DNA of 54,964 nucleotides, taken from assembly GCA_036524115.1 (NCBI GenBank), contig DATDCY010000155.1:1-54964 (forward strand). Reading direction: 5' to 3'. Numbering within the stretch: position 1 is the first letter of the stretch; each line of letters opens with the position of its first letter. The stretch comes from a bacterium. GTDB taxonomy: Bacteria; JAUVQV01; DATDCY01. The position numbers and the translations under genes are program-made. Below, in pieces: positions 20,130 to 29,368 of the stretch. A model generated the notes under the pieces. It was not told the origin of the DNA, searched no databases, and saw only the letters and a program-made list of their open reading frames with translations.

Positions 20130-21560
20130 ATGGCCACCGCCGAGCAGACCGCCGCAACCGCGGCGTGGATCGACACGGTCGAGTACAAGGAGCTGAACTT
20201 CGCGCGCCAGGCGCTGGTCATCAACCCGACGAAGGCCTGCCAGCCGCTCGGCGCGTTCTTCGCCGCCGCGGGCTTCGAGCGCACGCTCCCCTACGAGCAC
20301 GGCTCGCAGGGATGCACCGCGTACTTCCGCAACAACCTCTCGCGCCACTTCCGCGAACCGTTCCCCGCCGTCTCGGACTCGATGACCGAGGACGCGGCCG
20401 TCTTCGGCGGGCGCGCCAACATGATCGAGGGGCTGAAGAACGCCCACGACCTCTACCGCCCCGGCATGATCGCGATGTGCACCTCCTGCATGTCGGAGGT
20501 CATCGGCGATGACCTCAAGGCCTTCATCGACGGCGCGCGCGAGGCCGGCTCGATCCCGAAGGACTTTCCCGTCGCGGCGGCACATACGCCGAGCTTCGCC
20601 GGCTCGCACCTGACGGGCTACGACGCGATGCTGCTCGCGATCGTTGAGACACTCGCCGCCGGCCGTCACCGCCCCGAGGCGCGCACCGCGAAGGTGAACC
20701 TCATCCCCGGCTTCGACGCCCACGTGGAAAACATCCGCGAGTTGCGCCGCTACGCCGCGCTCATGGGGGCCGACGTCACGGTGCTCGCCGACAACAGCGA
20801 GACCTTCGACTCGCCGCTCACGGGCCGCTACGAGCTCTACCACGGGGGCACGACCCTCGAAGAGGCGGCGGAGTCGGTGAACGCCGCCGGGACGATCTCG
20901 CTCCAGGCCTACACCACGACCAAGACCATGGCGGCTTTCAAAGCCAAGTACGGGCAGAAGACGCGGGCCTTCAACTATCCGCTCGGGATCGGAGGCTTCG
21001 ACGCCTTCCTCGCCGAGCTGTCGGCGATGACCGGCCTGCCGGTCCCCGCGAGCGTCCGAGCCGAGCGCGGCCGCGCCGTGGATGCCGCCACCGACGCGCA
21101 CCCCTATTTCCACGGGCGGCGGCTGTCGCTCTTCGGCGACCCGGACCTCATGCTCGGCCTGACCGGCTTCCTCCTGGAGATGGGCGCCGAGCCGGTGCAC
21201 ATCGTCTCGACGAACGGGACATCCAAGTGGAAGAAGGAGATGGAGGCGCTGCTCGCTTCCTCGCCCTACGGCGCGTCCGGGCAGGTGCACCCGGGGCGCG
21301 ACCTCTGGCACCTGCGCTCGCTGCTGGTGACCGAGCCGGTGGACCTGCTCATCGGCAACTCGCACGGCAAGTACGCGGCGCGCGACGCGAAGATCCCGCT
21401 CGTGCGCATCGGCTTCCCCATCGTGGATCGCGTCAACGCCCAGCGCTGCGCGACGCTCGGCTACCGGGGCGCCATCAACCTCATCACCTGGATCGCCAAC
21501 GCGCTCATCGAGGAGCTCGACCGGACCTCGGACGACGCGCACTTCGAGCTGCTGAGGTAG
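20130..21560 (+). CDS. nifK: Nitrogenase MoFe protein beta chain NifK
   Basis: A 476-aa beta subunit. P-cluster ligands are C37 (PTKACQPLG), C62 (GSQGCTAYF) and C120 (MCTSCMSEVIGDD). It is shorter than the roughly 520-aa Azotobacter protein because it lacks the N-terminal extension, as in several anaerobes. ATG at 20130 has a GGGGAGG site. Unusually, it has its own sigma-54 promoter and activator array and is separated from nifD by a strong hairpin. NifEN follows 4 bp after the stop, so nifK heads the K-EN-X-I1-I2 unit. Independent control could unbalance NifD and NifK unless both promoters respond alike. Confidence 0.98.
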   Translation: MATAEQTAATAAWIDTVEYKELNFARQALVINPTKACQPLGAFFAAAGFERTLPYEHGSQGCTAYFRNNLSRHFREPFPAVSDSMTEDAAVFGGRANMIEGLKNAHDLYRPGMIAMCTSCMSEVIGDDLKAFIDGAREAGSIPKDFPVAAAHTPSFAGSHLTGYDAMLLAIVETLAAGRHRPEARTAKVNLIPGFDAHVENIRELRRYAALMGADVTVLADNSETFDSPLTGRYELYHGGTTLEEAAESVNAAGTISLQAYTTTKTMAAFKAKYGQKTRAFNYPLGIGGFDAFLAELSAMTGLPVPASVRAERGRAVDAATDAHPYFHGRRLSLFGDPDLMLGLTGFLLEMGAEPVHIVSTNGTSKWKKEMEALLASSPYGASGQVHPGRDLWHLRSLLVTEPVDLLIGNSHGKYAARDAKIPLVRIGFPIVDRVNAQRCATLGYRGAINLITWIANALIEELDRTSDDAHFELLR

Positions 21561-21564
21561 GACC

Positions 21565-24324
21565 GTGTCGGCTCAGGTGTCTCGAAGCCCCCTTCATCCC
21601 CCTGCGCCACAGGGGGAAAGAGAGGGTGTGCTCGCACGGGCCGTTGCCCACGCCTGCCGGCCCAACCCCCTCGAGGGGGTCTGCCGGCAGCGCGGGGGCG
21701 AATCGTGCGCCTACGACGGAGCGATGATCGTCCTCGGGTGCATCGCGGACGCGGCGCATCTCGTCCACGGGCCGATCGCCTGCCTCGGCAACTCCTGGGA
21801 GTCGCGCGGCACCGTCACCCGCAGGGGCGAGCTGCACCGGCGCGCCTACACGACCGACCTCGACGAGCTGGACATCGTCTACGGCGCCGCGGACAAGCTG
21901 CGCCGGGCGATCCTCGCGGTGGCGGCCGACGCGAGCCCGCGGGCGATCTTCGTCTATGCGACCTGCGTCACGGGCATGACCGGCGAGGACGTCGGCGCCG
22001 CGTGCCGCGACGCCGAGGCGCAGCTTGGCCTCCCCGTGATCCCCGTGGAGGCTCCGGGCTTCGTCGGCCCGAAGAACCTCGGCAACCGCCTCGCCGGCGA
22101 GGTGCTGCTCGCGCGGGTGATCGGGACAGCCGAGCCCGCCGTCGTCGCACCGCTGGCCGTCAACATCATCGGCGAGTACAACATCGCCGGCGATCTCGAC
22201 GCGATCGAGCCGCTGCTTGCGCGCGCCGGTCTCGCGGTGCACGCCCGGATCACCGGCAACGCCACCTTCGAGGAGATTCGCCGGGCGCATCGCGCTCGCC
22301 TCAACGTGCTCGTCTGCGGCCGCGCGCTCGTGAACGTCGCGCGCGGCATGGAGCGCCGCTGGAACGTGCCGTTCGTGGAGGGGTCGTTCTTCGGGATGAC
22401 GGAAACCGCCTCCACCCTGCGCGCGATGGCCGCGGCACTTGCCGGTGAGGACTCCGGCCTGCCCGGCCGGGTAGACGCTGTGATCGCCGAGGAAGAGCGC
22501 CGCTGCGTCGAGGTCCTCGCGCCGTACGCCGGCCTCGCGGGCAGGCGCGCCGTCCTCTACAGCGGCGGCGTGAAGAGCTGGTCGCTGATCTCGGCGCTGC
22601 GCGACCTCGGGATCGAAACCGTCGCGGTCGTGACGAAGAAGGCCACCTTCGAGGACGAGCGGAAGATCCGCGCGCTCCTGGGCCCGGATGTGCCGCCCGT
22701 CGAGAACGCCACCCCGGCGCACCTGGGGCGCCTGTGCCGCGAGCGTGGCGCCGACGTGCTCATCGCCGGCGGCCGCAACCAGTACCTCGCGATCAAGGAG
22801 GGGCTCCCCTTCGTCGACGTGAACCAGGAGCGGCACGACGCGTACGCCGGCTACGACGGCCTCGTCGCGCTCGCGCGGCGCATCCATCAGGCGATCGAGT
22901 TCTTCCGGCGCCAGCGCGAGGGAGCGCCGCCGGCTGCGCCTCGCGTCGCGCCGGCCGTCCGGCGCGATCTGAGCGTCACCCCGCTCAGGCACTCCCCGGC
23001 GCTCGGCGCCGCGATGGCGCTCCAGGGGATCGACCGGGCCGCCGTCCTCCACCACGGCGCGCAGGGGTGCACCTTCCTCGCGAAGGTGCTCCTGACAAAG
23101 CACTTCCGCGAGCCGATCACGCTCGTCTCGACGAAGGTCTTCGCCGAGGACCTGGTGCTCGGCGGCCCAGACGCGGTCACCCGCACGGTTGGCGATCTTG
23201 TAGCGCGCCAGCGCCCCGACCTCGTCGCGGCGCTCACCTCGGGTCTTTCGGAGGTCCGGGGCGACGACCTCGGCCCCGCCCTGCGGCAGGTCGACGCATA
23301 CGGGGCCGTGGTCCTGCCGGTCTCCACCCCGGATTACGCCGGGGGACTGGAGGAAGGGTACGCTGCGGCAGTCCGGGCCCTGCTCACGCTGGCCGAGCGG
23401 GGCCCCGAGTCGCGCCGTCGCGTGAATATCCTCGCCGGGCCGGGCCTGACGCCCGCCGACGCCCGTGAGGTGCGCCGGATCGTCGGCGCCTTCGGGCTCG
23501 AAGCCACCATCCTTCCCGACCTCGGCGCGCTCGACGGGAGCCGCGAGGGCTTCTCGCCGCTGACGTCCGGCGGCACCCGACGTGCCGAGGTTCGCGCGAT
23601 GGGCTCGGCGGCCTGCACGATTGCGCTCGGGGCGTCGTTGGCGCCGGCCGCGGCGGACCTGGCGCGGACCTGCGGCGTGCCCGCCGTTTCCGTCCCCCTG
23701 CCGATCGGGCTGGACGCGACCGACCGCTTCGTGGCCGCGCTCTCGGCCCTCTGCGGGCAGGAGGTTCCGGAGCGGCTCCGGCGCGAGAGGCGCGTGCTTG
23801 TCGACGGGATGCGGGACGCGATGACCGTCTTCGGAGGGCTGCGCGCGGCGCTCGCCCTGGAGACGGACGCCGCCGTCGCGGTCGCCTCGCTCTTCTCCGA
23901 GATGGGCGCGACCGTCACGCAAGCCGTGGTCCCGACCGCGGGGGCCGGGACCTTGGCCATCCGCGCCGCGCGCGTCGACGTCGGCGACTTCGCGGCGCTG
24001 CAGCCCGGGGCCGACCTCCTCGTGGCCGGCTCCCACGGCGAGCTGCCGGCGCGCGACATCGGCGCGGCGCACGCCCTCTGGGGCTTCCCCGTGTTCGAGC
24101 GCCTCGGCCACTGCCACCGCGTCAACGTCGGGTACCGCGGGACGCTGGCGCTGCTCAACGACCTTGGCAATACGTCGATCCGCGCGTCGGCGCAGATCCG
24201 GCAAGACAGCGGAACCTCTCAGAGGAAAAGCCTGGCTCGACCAGGGCGCGGGCGACAAGCCTGCTCCTCTGATCCGCGCTTGCGCGCCGACGTGGACAAC
24301 ACGCGAAAGGAGCGCACACCATGA
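21565..24324 (+). CDS. nifEN: Fused nitrogenase cofactor scaffold NifEN
   Basis: A 919-aa natural fusion. Residues about 30-450 are NifE: cluster-ligand cysteines C48, C59 and C73 in the ESCAYDGAMIVLGCIADAAH and GPIACLG regions, and IIGEYNIAGD. Residues about 465-880 are NifN (HHGAQGCTFLAKVLL, TSGLSEVRGDDL, STPDYAGGLEEGYAAA, FPVFERLGH). A proline/arginine-rich linker near 450-470 joins them. NifEN is the assembly scaffold on which the NifB precursor matures to FeMo-co. GTG at 21565 lies 4 bp after nifK; an in-frame GTG at 21628, after a 7-bp hairpin, is a plausible alternative because NifE similarity starts near there. The C-terminal 40 residues are low-complexity. The stop overlaps nifX (ATGA). 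Confidence 0.93.
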   Translation: MSAQVSRSPLHPPAPQGEREGVLARAVAHACRPNPLEGVCRQRGGESCAYDGAMIVLGCIADAAHLVHGPIACLGNSWESRGTVTRRGELHRRAYTTDLDELDIVYGAADKLRRAILAVAADASPRAIFVYATCVTGMTGEDVGAACRDAEAQLGLPVIPVEAPGFVGPKNLGNRLAGEVLLARVIGTAEPAVVAPLAVNIIGEYNIAGDLDAIEPLLARAGLAVHARITGNATFEEIRRAHRARLNVLVCGRALVNVARGMERRWNVPFVEGSFFGMTETASTLRAMAAALAGEDSGLPGRVDAVIAEEERRCVEVLAPYAGLAGRRAVLYSGGVKSWSLISALRDLGIETVAVVTKKATFEDERKIRALLGPDVPPVENATPAHLGRLCRERGADVLIAGGRNQYLAIKEGLPFVDVNQERHDAYAGYDGLVALARRIHQAIEFFRRQREGAPPAAPRVAPAVRRDLSVTPLRHSPALGAAMALQGIDRAAVLHHGAQGCTFLAKVLLTKHFREPITLVSTKVFAEDLVLGGPDAVTRTVGDLVARQRPDLVAALTSGLSEVRGDDLGPALRQVDAYGAVVLPVSTPDYAGGLEEGYAAAVRALLTLAERGPESRRRVNILAGPGLTPADAREVRRIVGAFGLEATILPDLGALDGSREGFSPLTSGGTRRAEVRAMGSAACTIALGASLAPAAADLARTCGVPAVSVPLPIGLDATDRFVAALSALCGQEVPERLRRERRVLVDGMRDAMTVFGGLRAALALETDAAVAVASLFSEMGATVTQAVVPTAGAGTLAIRAARVDVGDFAALQPGADLLVAGSHGELPARDIGAAHALWGFPVFERLGHCHRVNVGYRGTLALLNDLGNTSIRASAQIRQDSGTSQRKSLARPGRGRQACSSDPRLRADVDNTRKERTP
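21598..21616 (+). other. Hairpin near the 5' end of nifEN
   Basis: CCCCCTG-CGCCA-CAGGGGG, a perfect 7-bp stem with a 5-nt loop. It is either within the first codons of nifEN or, if the start is at 21628, in the nifK-nifEN spacer where it could affect translation or processing. Confidence 0.5.
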
Positions 24325-24758
24325 AGGTTGCCTTTGCGACCACGGACGGCCTGCTCGTGGACGAGCACTTCGGCCGGGCCGGCCGTTTCGCCCTCTACGA
24401 TTTCCGCGCCGACGGCTACGAGCGGCTCCCCGACATGGTGTTCACCGAGGGACGGGACGCGGCCGTCGAGGCCACGCGCGGCGCCGGCCTGGAGCACGAC
24501 CGCGCCGTCGAAGCCAAGGTCGAGCGTCTCGGCGACTGCCGTCTCGTCTACCTCACGCAAGTCGGCGGGCCTTCGGCGGCGCGGCTCACCCGGCGCGGCG
24601 TCATGCCGGTCAAGGTTCCCGAGCGTACCGTCATCCCCGAGGCCGCCGAGCGCCTCATGGAGCAGATCAGAACGTCGCCACCGCCGTGGCTGCGCCGCGC
24701 GCTGGCCGACGAAGAGGCACGCACCGACAACCCGACAGGAGAAGGAGCAGCGCGATGA
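24321..24758 (+). CDS. nifX: NifX-like FeMo-co carrier protein
   Basis: A 145-aa protein of the NifX/NifB C-terminal (dinitrogenase iron-molybdenum cofactor biosynthesis) family. The start MKVAFATTDGLLVDEHFGRAGRFALYDF is diagnostic, and GDCRLVYLTQVGGPSAARLTRRGVMPVKV is the second conserved block. It would carry NifB-co or the VK-cluster to or from NifEN. It overlaps nifEN and nifI1 by ATGA at both ends, indicating tight translational coupling. NifB in this cluster lacks a NifX-like tail, so this is the only such domain here. Confidence 0.9.
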   Translation: MKVAFATTDGLLVDEHFGRAGRFALYDFRADGYERLPDMVFTEGRDAAVEATRGAGLEHDRAVEAKVERLGDCRLVYLTQVGGPSAARLTRRGVMPVKVPERTVIPEAAERLMEQIRTSPPPWLRRALADEEARTDNPTGEGAAR

Positions 24759-25069
24759 AGATGATCAGGGCCATCGTCCGACCGGAGAAGGAGCACGACG
24801 TCGTGCTCGCCCTCGAGGGGGCGGGCTTTCCCGCCATGACCAAGGCGCACGTCTTCGGGCGCGGCAAGCAGAAGGGACTCCAGGTCGGGCCGGTGCGCTA
24901 CGACCTGCTCCCGAAGGTGCTGCTCCTGCTCGTGGTCAACGACGGCGACGTCGATACGGTGCTCGGGATCATCACCGACACCACGAAGACCGGCTTCATC
25001 GGGGATGGGAAGATCTTCGTCAGCGGCGTCGACCAGGCGGTGACCGTCCGCACCGGAGAAGGGCTGTGA
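24755..25069 (+). CDS. nifI1: Nitrogenase-associated PII protein NifI1
   Basis: A 104-aa PII-family protein with the NifI1 features: MKMIRAIVRPEKEHDV at the start, GRGKQKG followed by a shortened T-loop (LQVGPVRYDLLPKV), the B-loop [11 protein letters not shown] and C-terminal VTVRTGEG. With NifI2 it forms a complex that blocks NifDK when 2-oxoglutarate is low (ammonium shift-off), as known from methanogens and some anaerobic bacteria. It is usually placed between nifH and nifD; here it lies after nifX. It overlaps both neighbours by 4 nt. Confidence 0.93.
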   Translation: MKMIRAIVRPEKEHDVVLALEGAGFPAMTKAHVFGRGKQKGLQVGPVRYDLLPKVLLLLVVNDGDVDTVLGIITDTTKTGFIGDGKIFVSGVDQAVTVRTGEGL

Positions 25070-25488
25070 GGGAGCTGCTCGCGGTCATCCGCCAGGAGAA
25101 GGTGGGCGAGACGCTGGACGCCCTCTCCGCGGTCGGCGTCGACTCGGTCACCGTCCACACCGTCCATGGCCGGGGCCGGCAGGGCGGGAACATCATGGAG
25201 GAGGTGGACCCGCTCATGCGCGGGAACGTCGAGTCGGTCTCGAAGATCTGGAAATTCCCGACGCCCTCGAGCATGGCCGGCGCCTCCACGCTGACCAAGC
25301 CCGTCTGCTGGGTGCCGAAGAGCCTGCTGGACATCGTCGTCTCCGAGGTCCCGGTCGAGACAGTTGTCGGGGCCGTCACGCGGGTCAACCGCACCGGCCG
25401 ACCCGGCGACGGGAAGATCTTCCTGCTGCCGCTCGAGAACGCGGTGCGCATCCGCACCAACGAGCGCGGCGACGCCGCCATCGTGTAG
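25066..25488 (+). CDS. nifI2: Nitrogenase-associated PII protein NifI2
   Basis: A 140-aa PII-family protein starting at GTG 25066, which overlaps the nifI1 stop (GTGA). It has GRGRQGGN and the long inserted T-loop (about residues 40-85, ending STLTKPVCWVPKSLLDIVV) characteristic of NifI2, then RPGDGKIFLLP and AVRIRTNERGDAAIV. It is the partner of NifI1 in post-translational nitrogenase control. The presence of both proteins and absence of draT/draG in the window suggest this is the switch used. Confidence 0.93.
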   Translation: MRELLAVIRQEKVGETLDALSAVGVDSVTVHTVHGRGRQGGNIMEEVDPLMRGNVESVSKIWKFPTPSSMAGASTLTKPVCWVPKSLLDIVVSEVPVETVVGAVTRVNRTGRPGDGKIFLLPLENAVRIRTNERGDAAIV

Positions 25489-25504
25489 CGAAGGCCGATA
25501 GTGG

Positions 25505-25592
25505 CCCATCTGCGGCGTTGGACTCCTCCCGCCTCCCTGCGGCGGCCACGAGGCCGCCTCAGTCGCCGGGTCGTCGTCCGCCTTGCACCTGG
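25505..25592 (+). repeat. Structured intergenic repeat, copy B
   Basis: It matches copy A (18184-18274) in the same four blocks. The central hairpin is GGCGGCC-ACGA-GGCCGCC (25541-25558). Both arms differ from copy A (GTAT/ATAC replaced by GGCC/GGCC) yet pairing is kept, a compensatory change. It lies between nifI2 and the ferredoxin gene. Confidence 0.65.
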
Positions 25593-25647
25593 ACCATTCT
25601 CGGCCTTCGCTCAAGCACAGGCGCGCAGATGAAGCGAACGAAGGAGG

Positions 25648-25827
25648 ATGCCCTGCGGGCGCACCGTGCTCGCGCTGATCGAGAAGCCGTTCGCGGGCGA
25701 GGACGAGTATGGCGACGCGATGGGCAACAAGGTGATGTCGGTGGCGGACCGGGGCGACTGCATCGGCTGCGAGGCCTGCGCTCGCGCCTGCGCCAAGCGA
25801 TGCCACACGCACGCCCCGGCGGCGTGA
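25648..25827 (+). CDS. Small 4Fe-4S ferredoxin-like protein upstream of nifB
   Basis: A 59-aa protein ending in DCIGCEACARACAKRCHTHAPAA, with a CxxCxxCxxxC motif and an extra cysteine three residues on, but without the proline that normally follows the fourth cysteine. The N-terminal half (ALIEKPFAGEDEYGDAMGN) is not a ferredoxin repeat. It is probably an electron donor or cluster carrier for NifB or nitrogenase. The start is uncertain: the ATG at 25648 directly abuts an AAGGAGG sequence with no spacer. A downstream in-frame ATG at 25720 would keep the cluster. It ends 9 bp before nifB. Confidence 0.7.
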   Translation: MPCGRTVLALIEKPFAGEDEYGDAMGNKVMSVADRGDCIGCEACARACAKRCHTHAPAA

Positions 25828-25836
25828 GGGGGAGCC

Positions 25837-26754
25837 ATGGGCATGACACTGTCGGAAGGAAGCGCCGCAGCGGCGACCGTGACCAAGGACGTGAGCGTCA
25901 TCGAGTTCCACCCCTGCTTCAATCGCGGGGCGCACACCAAGTACGGGCGGATCCACCTCCCGGTCGCCCCGCGGTGCAACGTGCGCTGCGGTTACTGCGT
26001 CAGGAAGTTCGACTGCGTCAACGAGTCGCGCCCCGGCGTCGCCTCCGTCGTGCTCACGCCGGAGGCGGCAATGCAACGGGTGCGGGCCGTCGTCGAGCGC
26101 GACGGCCGGCTCTCCGTGGTTGGCGTCGCGGGACCCGGGGACCCGCTGGCGAACGACGAGACGCTGCGCGCCCTGCGCCTCGTTCACGCCGAGTATCCGC
26201 AGGTCACGCTCTGCCTCTCGACGAACGGGCTGCTGCTCCCCGAACGGGTCGAAGAGCTGCGCCGTCTCGGGCGGCTGACGCTGACCGTCACGGTCAACGC
26301 CGTGCGCCCCGGGACCGCAGCGAGGATCTACCGGTGGGCGCGCCTCGACGGCGTGACGCTCCACGGCATCGACGCCGGCATGCTCATGGTCGAGCGGCAA
26401 TGGGAGGGGCTCCGACGCGCGGACGAGGCGGGCATCGTCACCAAGCTCAACAGCGTCCTGATCCCCGGGGTCAACGACGCCGAGATCCCCCTGATCGCGC
26501 AACGGGCCGCCGGTCTCGGCGTCCACGTCATGAACCTCACGCCGCTCATCCCCCAGGGCGACTTCGCCGGGGTGATGCCGCCGACGCCTGCTGACATTCA
26601 CGCCATGCGCGAACGCTGTGCCCCGTTCCTGCCGCTCATCAACCACTGTCGCCAGTGCCGGTCCGACGCCTGCGGGATGCTCGGGGAGGACCGGGACATG
26701 GAGACCGAGACGCTCCTCGCACGCGTCGGCGAGGAGTACTGCGACACCGTATAG
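25837..26754 (+). CDS. nifB: FeMo-cofactor biosynthesis radical SAM protein NifB
   Basis: A 305-aa protein containing only the SAM-radical domain; the C-terminal NifX-like domain of many NifBs is absent. It has HPCFNRGAHTKYGRIHLPVAPRCN, the radical-SAM triad C47/C51/C54 (CNVRCGYC), GVAGPGDPLAN, and a C-terminal CRQCRSDACGMLGED cluster motif. It fuses two [4Fe-4S] units and inserts the central carbide to make NifB-co. ATG at 25837 follows GAGGGGGAGCC. It forms a rightward group with the ferredoxin upstream and modABC downstream. Confidence 0.96.
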   Translation: MGMTLSEGSAAAATVTKDVSVIEFHPCFNRGAHTKYGRIHLPVAPRCNVRCGYCVRKFDCVNESRPGVASVVLTPEAAMQRVRAVVERDGRLSVVGVAGPGDPLANDETLRALRLVHAEYPQVTLCLSTNGLLLPERVEELRRLGRLTLTVTVNAVRPGTAARIYRWARLDGVTLHGIDAGMLMVERQWEGLRRADEAGIVTKLNSVLIPGVNDAEIPLIAQRAAGLGVHVMNLTPLIPQGDFAGVMPPTPADIHAMRERCAPFLPLINHCRQCRSDACGMLGEDRDMETETLLARVGEEYCDTV

Positions 26755-26776
26755 ACCGCCGGAAAGGAAGATCATC

Positions 26777-27547
26777 ATGAAAACGGCTGCCGCCCTGCTG
26801 CTTGCGGTGTTCGCGCTGACCGTGGCCCGTCCTGCGTCCGCCGCCGACCCCGCCCTCGTCTCCGCGGCGCTCAGTCTCAAGGCCGCCTTCACCGAGATCG
26901 GCGCCCTTGTCGCCTCGGCCGCCGGGGGGCCGCCCGCATTCAACTTCGGCGCTTCGGGGGACCTCGTGGCGCAGATCCGCGGGGGCGCCCCCGTCGACGT
27001 CTTCGCCTCGGCTTCCCCCAAGGACATGGACGATCTTGAAAGGTCCGGCATGCTCCGGCCAGGGAGCCGCGTCGACTTCGCGGCCAACGAGCTGGTGCTG
27101 GTCGTCCCCGCTGGCGCGGGCGGGCGGATCGCGAGGCTTGCCGATCTCGCCGCTGCGGGCGTCGCCCGGGTGGCCGTTGGCAACGCCGCCACGGTCCCCG
27201 CGGGACGCTATGCCGCCGAGGTTCTCGCGAGCGCCGGTTTGACCGCCGCGCTGCAGCCGAAGCTTGTCCCGGCCGAGAACGTGCGCCAGATCCTGGAATG
27301 GGTTGCCCGGGGCGACGTCGACGCCGGGATGGTCTATGCGACGGACGCGATGACGAGGCCGGGCGACGTCAGCGTCGCCGCCACGGCGCCGGCGGACAGC
27401 CACCAGCCGATCGTGTACCCGGTCGCGCTTCTTGCGTCCGCCCCGCGCCCGGACGCCGGCCGGGCCTTCATCGCCGCGGTGCTCTCTCCGGCCGGCCGGG
27501 CCGTCCTCGCCCGCCACGGCTTCAAGCCCGCGGTCGAGACCAGGTAA
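26777..27547 (+). CDS. modA: Molybdate ABC transporter substrate-binding protein ModA
   Basis: A 256-aa periplasmic binding protein with a signal peptide (about 1-22, ending ASAAD). It has the ModA pattern SLKAAFTEIG, FNFGASGDLVAQI, GAPVDVFASAS and a GMVYATDA segment. It binds molybdate or tungstate for ModBC. It starts 22 bp after nifB with a GGAAAGGAAG site, so molybdate uptake is tied to FeMo-co synthesis. Confidence 0.92.
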   Translation: MKTAAALLLAVFALTVARPASAADPALVSAALSLKAAFTEIGALVASAAGGPPAFNFGASGDLVAQIRGGAPVDVFASASPKDMDDLERSGMLRPGSRVDFAANELVLVVPAGAGGRIARLADLAAAGVARVAVGNAATVPAGRYAAEVLASAGLTAALQPKLVPAENVRQILEWVARGDVDAGMVYATDAMTRPGDVSVAATAPADSHQPIVYPVALLASAPRPDAGRAFIAAVLSPAGRAVLARHGFKPAVETR

Positions 27548-27577
27548 CGGCCCCAGCGCAACACCGGGGGAGAGGCC

Positions 27578-28242
27578 ATGCTCGACCACGCAGCGCTCTC
27601 GGCCCTCGCGCTCTCGCTGCGGGTCGCCGCCATCGCGACGGCCCTGGTGGCGCTCGCCGGCATCCCGGCCGGCTACCTCCTCGGCCGTCGCCGATTTCCC
27701 GGCCGCGAGCTGCTCGACGCTGCGATCACGCTGCCGCTGGTCCTGCCCCCCACCGTGGTCGGCTACTACCTCATCCTGCTCCTCGGCCGCAACGGGCTTC
27801 TTGGCGGCCCACTGCACCGCTGGACGGGCTGGAGCGTGATGTTCACCTGGGAGGCCGCCGTCGTCGCTTCCTTCGTCGTCGCGCTCCCGTTCATGATCAA
27901 GACGAGCCGGGCTGCGGTCGAGGCGGTCGACCCCATGTTCGTCGACGCGTCCCGAACCCTCGGCCACTCCGAGTTGTGGACGGCGTTGAGGGTGACCCTC
28001 CCGCTCGCGCGGCGTGGCATCGCGGCCGGCGCGATCCTGGCGTTCGCGCGGGCCATGGGGGAGTTCGGCGCGACCCTCATGCTCGCGGGGAATATCCCGG
28101 GACGCACGAGCACCATGCCGCTGGCGATCTACGGCGCGGTTGCGGGCGGCGAATGGGGCCATGCCCACGCGCTCGTGGCGCTCTTCACGGGGATCTCGGC
28201 GCTGGCGCTCTTCGGGGCCAACTGGCTGGTGCGGGGCGCAGC

Positions 28243-28246
<4 letters not shown>
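27578..28246 (+). CDS. modB: Molybdate ABC transporter permease ModB
   Basis: A 222-aa inner-membrane permease with five or six hydrophobic segments. The EAA loop region (VEAVDPMFVDASRTLGHSELW, then ARAMGEFGATLMLAGNIPGRTSTMPLAIY) is typical of ModB. It forms the membrane channel with ModC and ModA. Its stop overlaps the modC GTG (GTGA). Confidence 0.93.
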
Positions 28247-28914
<668 letters not shown>

Positions 28915-28924
28915 GCGCCGCGCG

Positions 28925-29367
28925 GGCTGCCGCTCGCCCTGGTGCTCTTCATGACGCCCGGGCTGGCCTTCTCCTCCGGGGGGCTGGTGCGTCGGAAGAC
29001 ATCCTCTCCGTCCTCATGCAGTACTTCATCCTCGTCTGGGTCGTCGGCGTCCAGTGGGCCCTCTTCGGCTACAGCCTGTCGTTCGGCCCCGACGTGAGGA
29101 GCCTGATCGGCGGCCTCGACTGGTTCGGGCTCAAGGGCGTGAGGCTCGAGCCCTTCAAGGACTACGCGGCCACGGTGCCGCGCCAGGCCTTCATGGTCTT
29201 CCCGATGATGTTCGCCGCCCGACGGTGCTCGGCGTCATCACCGGCGCGGTCGCCGGGCTGGTCGCGATCGCTCCGGCCTCCGGTCTCGTGAATCCCGTCG
29301 GCGCGATCTGGATCGGCATCGGCGCCGCCGGTCTCTGCTACCTGTCGGCGGTGGTGATGGTCCGCGC
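28925..29367 (+). pseudogene. Ammonium transporter pseudogene (amt fragment)
   Basis: Similarity to amt2 and amt3 begins at LVLFMTPGLAF and runs to VGAIWIGIGAAGLCYLSAVV. There is a one-base deletion near 28998 (AAGAACATC reduced to AAGACATC). An internal deletion of about 442 bp (relative to amt2 14242-14683) is joined at a GCC microhomology around 29217. Both ends are missing. The first part resembles amt3 (FILV...VQWALFGY) and the rest amt2 (SLIGGLDWFGLKGVRLEPFKDYAATVP), so it may be a recombinant. The right end meets the toxin gene within 2 bp of its stop. Confidence 0.9.
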
Positions 29368-29368
29368 T

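Noticed and set aside
25501-25600. Sigma-54 promoter for the ferredoxin-nifB unit (GG-N10-GC matches at TGGCCCATCTGCGGC and TGGACCATTCTCGGC)
   Set aside because: Both have the GG/GC spacing but poor -12 elements (no TTGC), and the first lies inside the repeat element. With this base composition such matches arise by chance.
28976-29291. Intact small membrane protein at 29016-29291
   Set aside because: It is a piece of the amt pseudogene that happens to begin with an in-frame ATG after the frameshift and ends soon after the deletion joint.
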